Under the pieces are notes generated by a model. The model was not told the DNA's origin and searched no databases. It saw nothing but the letters and a program-made list of their open reading frames with translations. From Rhodobacteraceae bacterium UBA996 (GTDB lineage Bacteria > Pseudomonadota > Alphaproteobacteria > Rhodobacterales > Rhodobacteraceae): 5,437 nucleotides of DNA. This document shows positions 1 to 5,369 of the stretch, piece by piece; position 1 is the first letter of the stretch, and each line of letters starts with the position of its first letter. A program made the position numbers and the translations under genes. The DNA lies in NCBI GenBank assembly GCA_002291955.1, contig DBBA01000005.1, positions 1-5,437 of the forward strand, read 5' to 3'.

Positions 1-248
1 ATCGGCAGCGCGTCCATGTCGGCGCGCAGGGCCACGGCGGGGCCGTCGCGGCGGCCGCGGATGACGGCGACGATCCCGGTCCGGGCAATGCCTTCGTGCA
101 CCTCGTCCACACCGATCTCGCGCAGGCGGTCGGCCACGAAGGCCGCCGTCACCGGCAGGTCGAAGCCGAGTTCCGGGTGGCGGTGCAGCCAGTGGCGCCA
201 TTCGGCGAGTTCGGGGGCATAGTCCGCGATGCGTTTGATGACGGGCAT
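1..248 (-). CDS. M20D-family amidohydrolase (hippurate hydrolase type), N-terminal part, cut by the window edge
   Basis: The first 82 residues are visible, beginning MPVIKRIADYAPELAEWRHW. Two family hallmarks are present: the WLHRHPELGFD segment (about residues 20-30), matching the R-x-x-LHxxPELGF signature of bacterial M20D peptidases, and LRADMDALP (about 74-82), the strand that precedes the metal-binding site. Relatives are cytoplasmic metal-dependent hydrolases of about 385-400 residues that cleave N-acyl amino acids such as hippurate or N-acetyl-amino acids, and some act on indole-3-acetyl-amino acids. The metal ligands and dimerisation domain lie outside the window, so substrate and intactness cannot be judged. 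The start is well supported by GGAGG six bases upstream of the ATG. The gene is divergent from mazG. Seen: motifs and start. Family knowledge: reaction type. The exact substrate is unknown. Confidence 0.9.
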   Translation of the reverse strand, partial: MPVIKRIADYAPELAEWRHWLHRHPELGFDLPVTAAFVADRLREIGVDEVHEGIARTGIVAVIRGRRDGPAVALRADMDALP

Positions 249-254
249 GATGGA

Positions 255-259
255 CCTCC
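255..259 (-). promoter_or_regulatory. Ribosome binding site of the amidohydrolase
   Basis: The minus strand reads GGAGG followed by a six-base spacer and ATG. This is a near-ideal Shine-Dalgarno sequence and fixes the start codon of the amidohydrolase at position 248. Confidence 0.8.
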
Positions 260-260
260 G

Positions 261-286
261 GGCCTGCGCCGTCTAGGCCTGCGCCG
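261..286. repeat. 11-bp direct repeat in the divergent amidohydrolase/mazG gap
   Basis: GGCCTGCGCCG occurs at 261-271 and again at 276-286, a period of 15 bases. It lies in the 65-base gap between two divergent start codons, so it could be a paired regulator site or a chance duplication in GC-rich DNA. No recognisable -35/-10 promoter pair was found in this gap on either strand. Confidence 0.5.
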
Positions 287-313
287 GTGGACTCGGGGAC
301 GCAAGGGGGCGCG

Positions 314-1141
314 ATGGCACGGGACGCCGGGGACGATCTGATCCATGACCCGGACGGCGGGATGCCGCGGCTTCTGGCGATCATGACGCGGCTGCGCGAC
401 CCCGACCGGGGCTGCCCGTGGGACCTGGAGCAGACCTTTGCCACCATCGCCCCCTACACGATCGAGGAGGCGCACGAGGTCGCCGATGCGATCGCCCGGC
501 AGGCCTGGGACGAGCTGCGCGGCGAACTGGGTGACCTGCTGTTCCAGTCGGTCTTCCACGCGCAGATGGCCGCCGATGCCGGGCTGTTCGGGTTCGATGA
601 CGTGGTGCGGGCGATTGCGGACAAGATGGTGGCGCGGCACCCCCATGTCTTTGGTCCCGACCGGCAGGACAAGACCGCCGCCGACCAGACCCGCGACTGG
701 GAGGCGGTGAAGGCCGCGGAACGGGCGGCCAAGGGGCCGGTCGGCACGCTGGACGGGGTGGCGCTGGGGCTGCCCGCGCTGACCCGGGCCGTGAAGTTGC
801 AGAACCGGGCGGCGCGGGTGGGGTTCGACTGGCCGTCCACGGACCTGGTCCTGGACAAGCTTTTGGAGGAGGCGCGCGAGGTGGTCGCGGCCCGCGATAC
901 CCTGGACCCCGACGCGCTGGAGGACGAGGTGGGGGACCTGCTGTTCGTGCTGGCCAACCTCGCCCGGCACCTGAAGGTGGACCCCGAGGCCGCGCTGCGG
1001 CGGGCCAACGGGAAGTTCACCCGCAGGTTCCAGGCCATCGAGGCGGCCTTGGCGGCGCAGGGGCGGCGGCCCGAGGACAGTACGCTCGCCGAGATGGACG
1101 CCCTGTGGGACGCGGCCAAGGCGGCGGAGCGGGCGGGGTAA
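314..1141 (+). CDS. mazG: MazG nucleoside triphosphate pyrophosphohydrolase
   Basis: MazG hydrolyses (d)NTPs to the monophosphate and pyrophosphate in the cytoplasm. It acts in nucleotide-pool cleaning and, in E. coli, in lowering ppGpp. The 275-residue protein is close to E. coli MazG (263) and has two tandem MazG helical domains. The N-terminal domain has RDPDRGCPWDLEQTFATIAP (28-47), then Mg-binding EEAHE (51-55) and ELGDLLFQ (71-78), followed by RHPHVFG (108-114). The C-terminal domain has VGFDW (169-173), EEARE (185-189), DEVGDLLF (204-211) and NLARHLKVDPEAALRRANGKF (215-235). Both acidic ExxxD-type sites are intact. The ATG at 314 is preferred because AAGGGGG lies four bases upstream; a GTG at 287 in the same frame would add nine residues but lacks a comparable site. 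It stands alone, with no toxin-antitoxin partner next to it. Confidence 0.95.
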   Translation: MARDAGDDLIHDPDGGMPRLLAIMTRLRDPDRGCPWDLEQTFATIAPYTIEEAHEVADAIARQAWDELRGELGDLLFQSVFHAQMAADAGLFGFDDVVRAIADKMVARHPHVFGPDRQDKTAADQTRDWEAVKAAERAAKGPVGTLDGVALGLPALTRAVKLQNRAARVGFDWPSTDLVLDKLLEEAREVVAARDTLDPDALEDEVGDLLFVLANLARHLKVDPEAALRRANGKFTRRFQAIEAALAAQGRRPEDSTLAEMDALWDAAKAAERAG

Positions 1142-1156
1142 GGGGCAGGTACAGGA

Positions 1157-1183
1157 CGCCCGATGCCCCGGACGGGCGGTTTG
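1157..1183 (+). terminator. Weak hairpin after mazG, possible terminator
   Basis: Sixteen bases after the mazG stop codon, CGCCCG (1157-1162) can pair with CGGGCG (1173-1178) around a ten-base loop, followed by GTTTG. The T-run is short and already belongs to the palindrome that starts at 1179, so efficient intrinsic termination is doubtful. Confidence 0.3.
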
Positions 1184-1200
1184 TGCACATGTGCACAAAC
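1179..1200. promoter_or_regulatory. Perfect 22-bp palindrome, probable operator for a dimeric regulator
   Basis: The left half GTTTGTGCACA is followed directly by its exact reverse complement TGTGCACAAAC. The symmetry has no mismatch over 22 bases and breaks at the next base on each side. Length, symmetry and intergenic location fit a binding site for a homodimeric helix-turn-helix regulator. It holds two of the three TGTGCAC heptamers in this gap. A TTGACC hexamer on the minus strand (1206-1201) abuts it, but no good -10 box follows. I do not recognise it as the site of a named regulator. It could also form a cruciform or an RNA hairpin. No regulator gene is visible in the window. Confidence 0.55.
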
Positions 1201-1206
1201 GGTCAA

Positions 1207-1238
1207 GTCATTGATGTATATATAAAACAGGTGTGCAC
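1207..1238. promoter_or_regulatory. AT-rich stretch with TATA-like hexamers plus a third TGTGCAC copy
   Basis: Positions 1208-1227 have 17 A/T out of 20 in otherwise very GC-rich DNA. They contain TATATA and TATAAA on the plus strand and TATACA on the minus strand. TGTGCAC at 1232-1238 is a third copy of the palindrome core, 42 bases after the second copy, close to four helical turns. An AT-rich element between repeated operator cores looks like a controlled promoter. However, no good -35 box sits 16-18 bases from these hexamers on either strand, and no gene starts directly downstream, so direction and target are unknown. Confidence 0.35.
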
Positions 1239-1294
1239 GTTCATCTTTGGGAAACCGGTGTGAACGGGGCGCATGCGGGGCAGGCGTTGCTTTT

Positions 1295-1323
1295 CCCTGG
1301 GACGGGTGGGCCGCACCCCAGGG
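1295..1323. other. GC-rich hairpin between the converging mazG and methyltransferase genes
   Basis: CCCTG (1295-1299) pairs with CAGGG (1319-1323), and GGGTG (1304-1308) pairs with CACCC (1314-1318) around a GGCCG loop, with a four-base bulge on one side. It lies just past the methyltransferase stop codon. On the minus strand the stem is followed by AAAA, not a T-run, so it is not a standard intrinsic terminator for that gene. It could still protect the 3' end of the transcript. Confidence 0.4.
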
Positions 1324-1327
1324 TCGC

Positions 1328-2227
1328 CTAGAGAACCGCCGTGAACACCTCGCCCCGGCTTCGGGCAAGGTCGGCGATGCTGAAGCCCGCCTTGGGCAGG
1401 GCCGCCGGGCCGCAGACAACGATGGCCTGGGTGGGCGAGACCGTCACATGGCTGACGATGTCCGGCCGTGCGCCGCAAACCAGCATGCACATGACGATCA
1501 GGTTGGCGAGACCCGGCTTGCCCTGGAAGTAGTCCAGCTTGTAGTGCACGTCGGTCGTGGACCACTGCCAGTCCTCGATGACGAACAACCCGCCCGGCGT
1601 CACCCGCGGAAACACCACGTTGAAGGACGCCATCGTTTCGTCGAAGAAGTGCGACGCATCGTCGATCACGAGGTCGATGGTCTGCCCCCCGAATTCCGTA
1701 TCGAGGACGCGCGTGACCGCTGCCACGTCGGCCTGGTTGATGCCCTTGTGCACACGCACCGCGTCCTGTCGGCCGTTCGATGCGATGTAGCTGTCAAGGT
1801 GCGGCAGGTCGCGGGTGGAATATTCTAGTCCGACCAGCTTGCGGGGCCGGTAGGCGCAATCGAGGAGTGCCACGCTGCCGCCCTGCCAGATCCCGATATC
1901 CAGGATGGTGCCGATCGGCAGGTGCTGGTCATGGGAGAGCAGGTCCTCGATCATGCCGCGGGTCTTGACGACAAGGAACCCGCGCGCGTCGCTGACCCGG
2001 GCATGGTACACGGCCGGGTCCACCGTTGCGTGGAACAGCGTCCCGCCCAGCCTGAAATCAGTGTCGTTGAGCCATTCGATGGCACCGGACGCGGTCGCGC
2101 GCAAAGCACCGGACCCATCCGCGGGTCCCGGACGCCGCTTGGGTGGAGTGCCGGCCAGACCGGAGTTGGCGGGACTTTTTCGCCACAGGCGCCCGGCCTG
2201 TGTCGCAATCGAAGACAAAATCGGCAT
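1328..2227 (-). CDS. Class I SAM-dependent methyltransferase, probably metal-dependent O-methyltransferase, substrate unknown
   Basis: The 299-residue protein has a Rossmann-type methyltransferase core at about 85-275. The SAM-binding glycine loop is TILDIGIWQGGS (107-118), and E135 in LVGLEYS follows as the likely ribose-binding acid. IDLVIDDASH (184-193) and GGLFVIEDW (212-220) match the DD-x-S-H and ED pattern of metal-dependent sugar O-methyltransferases such as MycE and of the CmcI/rhamnosyl O-methyltransferase group. There D189, D190 and D219 would bind the metal and H193 would be catalytic. Residues 1-45 are basic and Pro/Gly-rich and look disordered. ATG 2227 is chosen because the frame upstream, to 2401, runs into an intergenic repeat; its GGAG lies a rather long eleven bases away. 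The gene is solitary and less GC-rich than its neighbours. An alternative label would be cephalosporin hydroxylase-like protein. The fold is confident, the substrate is not inferable here. Confidence 0.8.
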   Translation of the reverse strand: MPILSSIATQAGRLWRKSPANSGLAGTPPKRRPGPADGSGALRATASGAIEWLNDTDFRLGGTLFHATVDPAVYHARVSDARGFLVVKTRGMIEDLLSHDQHLPIGTILDIGIWQGGSVALLDCAYRPRKLVGLEYSTRDLPHLDSYIASNGRQDAVRVHKGINQADVAAVTRVLDTEFGGQTIDLVIDDASHFFDETMASFNVVFPRVTPGGLFVIEDWQWSTTDVHYKLDYFQGKPGLANLIVMCMLVCGARPDIVSHVTVSPTQAIVVCGPAALPKAGFSIADLARSRGEVFTAVL

Positions 2228-2368
2228 TGCCCAATCCACTCCGCGCTTCGGGCGAGCGATTTCACGGCGCCCGTACGAGTTCAAGCGCCTTCCCGTGCGG
2301 ACGGCACGCGGAGGCGGCCCACCGACCCCGGCGGCGAAGCTGTCCCCGGCCCCGGTTCTGGCGCGCCT

Positions 2369-2452
2369 GTCATCCCCGCGACGGCGGGGATCGCCTGCCA
2401 TGTCCGCGCCACCGACGCCGGTCCGGGGGGTTCCCGCCTGCGCGGGGACGAC
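2369..2452. repeat. 84-bp paired-hairpin intergenic repeat (REP/MITE-like)
   Basis: Two 24-base arms, 2369-2392 and 2429-2452, are inverted relative to each other with 19 of 24 positions matching, separated by 36 bases. Each arm is itself a small hairpin: CCCCGCGACGGCGGGG in the left and CCCGCCTGCGCGGG in the right. The outer ends read GTCATCCCCGCG and CGCGGGGACGAC. This matches the style of the GTCAT-CCCGCG...CGCGGG-ATGAC repeats scattered between genes of many proteobacteria. Read as protein it gives strings such as RRRGDDR, a known source of false N-terminal extensions, as would happen for the methyltransferase here. The five mismatches suggest an old, decaying copy. No transposase or clear target-site duplication is seen. 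Confidence 0.7.
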
Positions 2453-2517
2453 CGGAGAGGAGGGTCCGGGCGCGCCTCGCTCCCTGCGACCAGATAGCCG
2501 ATTTCTTCACTCAGGTA

Positions 2518-2546
2518 TTGACCCGGGCCGCGCAGTCAGGGACAAG
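2518..2546 (+). promoter_or_regulatory. Weak sigma-70-like promoter candidate for fbpA
   Basis: TTGACC (2518-2523) resembles a -35 box. Seventeen bases later GACAAG (2541-2546) is a poor -10 (3 of 6 matches). Transcription would start near 2553 and leave a leader of about 40 bases. A second possibility is GATAAT (2572-2577) with CGGACA (2548-2553) at 18 bases, but that would start transcription inside the ribosome binding site. Confidence 0.25.
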
Positions 2547-2579
2547 GCGGACATCCGACTGTTTTGCTCGGGATAATGA

Positions 2580-2586
2580 GAGAGGA
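2580..2586 (+). promoter_or_regulatory. Ribosome binding site of fbpA
   Basis: GAGAGGA lies six bases before the ATG at 2593. It decides the start: the frame is open far upstream, to 2143, but only this ATG has a good Shine-Dalgarno sequence and is followed at once by a signal peptide. Confidence 0.75.
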
Positions 2587-2592
2587 CCCCTG

Positions 2593-3618
2593 ATGCGACA
2601 CATTCCGCTGTTTGCCGCCGCGCTGTCGGTGCTGGTGACCGGTGCGCCCGCCGTGATGGCGCAGGGCGAGGTGAACATCTATTCCGCCCGCCACTACGAC
2701 AACGACGACCGCCTGTACGAGGCGTTCACCGAGGCCACCGGGATCACCGTGAACCGGCTGGAGGGCAACGCCGACGAGATCATCGAGCGGATGAAGGCCG
2801 AGGGCGCGAACAGCCCCGCCGACGTGGTGCTGCTGGTGGACGCGGGCCGGCTGTTCCAGGCCGACCGGGACGGGCTGTTCCAGCCGGTCGCGTCGGAAGT
2901 GCTGGCCGACCGCCTGCCCGCGGCGCTGCAGCACCCCGAGGGCCACTGGTTCGGCTTTGCCACCCGGGCGCGGGTGTTCTTCTATGACAAGGAGCGCGTG
3001 GCGAACCCGCCGCAGACCTATGCGGACCTCACCAAGCCCGAATACGCGGGGCTTGTCTGCATGCGGTCGGCGACGAACATCTATTCGCTGTCGCTGCTGG
3101 CATCCATCATCGCGCATGACGGCGAGGCGGCGGCGCGGGAGTGGGCGGCCGGCGTGAAGGCCAACCTCGCGCGCGAGCCCGAGGGCGGGGATACCGACCA
3201 GCTGCGCGCCGTGGCATCCGGCCAGTGCGGCATCGCGGTGACCAACACCTATTACTTTGCGCGCGCGCTGGCCGAGACGGTGGACGGGCTGACGCCCGCC
3301 GACGGGCGGGACCGCATCGCCTGGGTGTTCCCCAACCAGGGCGACCGGGGGACGCATGTGAACATCTCGGGTGCGGCGGTGGCGGCGAATGCGCCCAACC
3401 GCGACAACGCGGTGGCGTTCCTGGAGTACCTCGCGTCCGACCCGGCGCAGGAGTTCTTTGCGGCGATCAACTATGAATATCCGGCGGTGCCGGGTGTGGC
3501 GCTGGACAGCACGGTGCAGGGGCTGGGGGCGTATACCGCCGACACGCTGAACCTGGCCGCGCTGGGCGAGAACCAGGCGCTGGCGCAGCAGATCTACAAC
3601 GAGCTCGGCTGGAAGTAA
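2593..3618 (+). CDS. fbpA: Periplasmic ferric-iron-binding protein of an ABC importer (FbpA/FutA type)
   Basis: The 341-residue preprotein captures Fe(III) in the periplasm and hands it to an FbpB-type permease. Residues 1-23 form a Sec signal peptide (basic MRH start, hydrophobic core, VMA|Q cleavage), and the mature protein begins QGEVNIYSARHYDNDD. It is a transferrin-like class II periplasmic binding protein. The visible iron-ligand candidates are H34/Y35 in YSARHYD, Y164 in SATNIYS and the tyrosine pair Y220-Y221 in TNTYYFAR, the pattern known from cyanobacterial FutA1 and related FbpA proteins. GWVF/NQGDRGTHVNISGAAV-type sequence near the C-lobe hinge (about 245-265) also fits the family. 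Length is normal and no defect is seen. It has its own terminator and converges on fbpB, so the pair is transcribed separately. Assignment to iron is firm by family; free Fe(III) versus a chelate is not resolved. Confidence 0.92.
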   Translation: MRHIPLFAAALSVLVTGAPAVMAQGEVNIYSARHYDNDDRLYEAFTEATGITVNRLEGNADEIIERMKAEGANSPADVVLLVDAGRLFQADRDGLFQPVASEVLADRLPAALQHPEGHWFGFATRARVFFYDKERVANPPQTYADLTKPEYAGLVCMRSATNIYSLSLLASIIAHDGEAAAREWAAGVKANLAREPEGGDTDQLRAVASGQCGIAVTNTYYFARALAETVDGLTPADGRDRIAWVFPNQGDRGTHVNISGAAVAANAPNRDNAVAFLEYLASDPAQEFFAAINYEYPAVPGVALDSTVQGLGAYTADTLNLAALGENQALAQQIYNELGWK

Positions 3619-3641
3619 CCGGCCACCACGCCGCGCAGGGG

Positions 3642-3671
3642 GCCCCCGGACACCGATCCGGGGGCTCTTTT
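3642..3671 (+). terminator. Intrinsic terminator of fbpA
   Basis: GCCCCCGGA (3642-3650) pairs perfectly with TCCGGGGGC (3657-3665) around the six-base loop CACCGA, followed by TCTTTT. The hairpin begins 23 bases after the fbpA stop. There is no T-run on the minus strand, so it should act mainly on fbpA and not on the converging fbpB transcript. Confidence 0.88.
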
Positions 3672-3677
3672 CGTTCG

Positions 3678-5369
3678 CTAGCGGCCGACACCCCGCCCGA
3701 CCTGCCGCATCAGGAGAAGCACCGGGACAAGCCCGAAGGCGACGATCACCAGCGAGGGCACCGCCGCGCCGTCGAGCCGTTCGTCGGCGGCAAGGCGGAA
3801 CGCCTGCACCGCCAGGGTGTCGAAGTCGAACGGCCGCATGATCAGCGTGGCGGGCAGTTCCTTCATCACGTCGACAAAGACGATCAGCCCGGCGGTCAGC
3901 ACGGCGGGCGCGGTCAGGGGCAGAAGAAGGCGCGGGATCACCGTGAAGGGCCCCGCGCCCAGCGTGCGCGCGACCACATGCAGGTCCTGGGGCACGGCCG
4001 TCAGCCCGGCCTCGACCGCGTTCATGGCGACGGCGGCGAAGCGGACGTAATAGGCAAGCAGCAGAAGGCCGAGGCTGCCCGACAGCAGAAGCCCGGTGGA
4101 GATGTCGAAGGCGTCGCGCATCGCGGCGTCCAGCGCGTTGTCGAAGGCCGCGACCGGCACCAGCACCCCCAGCGCGATCACGCCCCCGGGCACCGCGTAG
4201 CCCAGCCGCGCGACCTCGACCGCGCCGCGGGAGGCGCGCCCGGGGTGCAGGCGGGCGTTGAAGCGCAGGATGGCGGCGGCGATCACGGTCAGGACGGCGG
4301 CCAGGCCCGCCAGCGTCAGGGTGTTCCCGATCAGCCGCAGGTAGCGCGGCGAGAGCAGGTCCTGGCCCGATCCGACCGCCATCCCAAGCAGGATCACCAC
4401 GGGCAGGGCAAAGCCGAGGAGGACCGGCAGCGCGCAGGCGGCGCAGGCGGCCCAGGCGGCGGGACCGCGCAGGCGGGCGGGGTCCATCCGTTCGAAGCGG
4501 CGGCCGGTGTTGTGGAACCCCGCCCGGCCGCGCAGGCCGCGCTCAGCCAGCGCCAGCGCCAGGGCCACCGTCAGCAGCACCAGCGCCAGTTGCGCCGCCG
4601 CCGCCCGGTCGCCCATGGAAAACCACGCCTGGTAGATGCCGGTGGCAAAGGTCTGGACGCCGAAGTGGAACACGGTGCCGACGTCGGCGATGGTCTCCAT
4701 CACAGCCAGCAGGACTCCGCCCGCGATGGCGGGCCAGGCGAGCGGCAGGCTGACCCGGGCGAAGGTGGCCCAGGGGCCGTGCCCGAGCGTGCGCGCGGCG
4801 ATCCAGGCGTTGCCCGACATGGCGAGGAAGCGGGCGCGGACGAGGAGGTAGACGTAAGGATACAGGACCAGCACCAGCATGACCGCGGCGCCCGGCAGGG
4901 ACCGCACGTCGGGGAACCAGTAGTCGTTCGGGCCCCAGCCGGTGATGTCGCGCAAGGTGCGCTGGACGGGACCGGGGTGCGACAGGACCGTGGTATAGGC
5001 ATAGGCCAGCACATAGGCCGGAAAGGCCAGGGGCAGGGGCAACAGGTACTCCAGCACGCGCACGCCGGGGAAGCGGGTCATGGTGACAAGCCAGGCCGTG
5101 CCGGTGCCAAGGACCGCAGTGCCCGCCGCGACCAGCGCAACCAGCAGCAGGGTATTGGCCGCAAAGCCCGGCAGGCGGGTGGCGGCCAGGTGCAGCGCGG
5201 TGTCCAGACTGCCGGCCAGCGCGGCCACCGCAACGGCGACCATGGGGAACAGGCACAGCGCGCCCAGCCCCAGCGCCAGCCCGCGCATCCCGAAGCCGGC
5301 ACGGCCGAGGGACCGGCGAGAGGGGCCGGCAGCGGTAACGGGCGCGGGCGAGGATGCGGGCGGGGTCAT
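3678..5369 (-). CDS. fbpB: Ferric-iron ABC transporter permease, fused two-domain (FbpB type)
   Basis: This 563-residue inner-membrane protein should form the channel for iron delivered by FbpA, driven by an FbpC-type ATPase. It holds two binding-protein-dependent permease domains in one chain, as is usual for FbpB/SfuB (about 500-560 residues). About twelve hydrophobic segments are visible, near 29-51, 71-97, 107-127, 160-178, 213-230, 255-275, 307-332, 348-370, 390-409, 426-448, 486-505 and 537-554. Each half has an EAA-type ATPase-contact loop: AARTLGHGPWATFARVSLPL (191-210) and ARTLGAGPFTVIPRLLLPL (467-485). DVMKELPATLIMRPFDFDTL (500-519) is characteristic of iron permeases. The ATG at 5369 has no clear Shine-Dalgarno; ATG 5288 (residue 28) is an alternative that would remove a basic N-terminal tail. 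Its stop codon is 59 bases from that of fbpA. Confidence 0.93.
   Translation of the reverse strand: MTPPASSPAPVTAAGPSRRSLGRAGFGMRGLALGLGALCLFPMVAVAVAALAGSLDTALHLAATRLPGFAANTLLLVALVAAGTAVLGTGTAWLVTMTRFPGVRVLEYLLPLPLAFPAYVLAYAYTTVLSHPGPVQRTLRDITGWGPNDYWFPDVRSLPGAAVMLVLVLYPYVYLLVRARFLAMSGNAWIAARTLGHGPWATFARVSLPLAWPAIAGGVLLAVMETIADVGTVFHFGVQTFATGIYQAWFSMGDRAAAAQLALVLLTVALALALAERGLRGRAGFHNTGRRFERMDPARLRGPAAWAACAACALPVLLGFALPVVILLGMAVGSGQDLLSPRYLRLIGNTLTLAGLAAVLTVIAAAILRFNARLHPGRASRGAVEVARLGYAVPGGVIALGVLVPVAAFDNALDAAMRDAFDISTGLLLSGSLGLLLLAYYVRFAAVAMNAVEAGLTAVPQDLHVVARTLGAGPFTVIPRLLLPLTAPAVLTAGLIVFVDVMKELPATLIMRPFDFDTLAVQAFRLAADERLDGAAVPSLVIVAFGLVPVLLLMRQVGRGVGR
4432..4458. repeat. Three tandem 9-bp units inside fbpB
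   Basis: GCGCAGGCG occurs twice back to back (4432-4440, 4441-4449), followed by GCCCAGGCG (4450-4458) with one difference. On the coding strand the units give an Ala/Cys-rich run within WAACAACAL at the start of the seventh membrane segment. It keeps the frame, and looks like replication slippage in GC-rich coding DNA. Confidence 0.6.

Larger units (their letters stand above)
2228..2592. other. 365-base intergenic region between the divergent methyltransferase and fbpA genes
   Basis: No credible gene lies here. Open frames that cross it extend known genes upstream and have arginine- and proline-rich translations typical of non-coding GC-rich DNA. It contains a paired-hairpin repeat (2369-2452), a weak promoter candidate for fbpA (2518-2546) and the fbpA ribosome binding site. 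On the minus strand TTGAAC (2284-2279) could be a -35 box for the methyltransferase, but no good -10 follows. I searched for a TGA-N9-TCA iron box or an Irr-type inverted repeat and saw none that was convincing. Confidence 0.6.

Noticed and set aside
287..313. GTG start at 287 giving mazG nine extra residues
   Set aside because: No ribosome binding site at a suitable distance, while the ATG at 314 has AAGGGGG four bases upstream and gives an N-terminus typical of the family.
314..1141. Toxin-antitoxin or defence role suggested by the name mazG
   Set aside because: No mazEF-like small genes are adjacent, and the protein is the standard two-domain housekeeping form.
1179..1200. NtrC binding site (TGCAC...GTGCA)
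   Set aside because: The half-sites look alike, but their spacing is two bases here instead of the longer spacing of NtrC sites, and no sigma-54 -24/-12 promoter is nearby.
1295..1323. Intrinsic terminator of the methyltransferase
   Set aside because: On the minus strand the stem is followed by AAAA and not by a T-run.
149..1419. Long minus-strand open frames across mazG
   Set aside because: They lie opposite or out of frame with a well-recognised MazG, and their Arg/Pro/His-rich translations are typical artefacts of GC-rich DNA.
2228..2401. N-terminal extension of the methyltransferase to an ATG at 2401
   Set aside because: The extra 58 residues are arginine/glycine-rich, the first of them translated from the palindromic repeat (RRRGDDR type), and do not resemble a methyltransferase domain.
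2369..2452. CRISPR array
   Set aside because: There are only two imperfect arms, in inverted and not direct orientation, with no spacer series and no cas gene.
2143..2592. Long upstream extension of the fbpA reading frame
   Set aside because: It overlaps the methyltransferase and the repeat, and would bury the clear signal peptide inside the protein. The ATG at 2593 has a good ribosome binding site.
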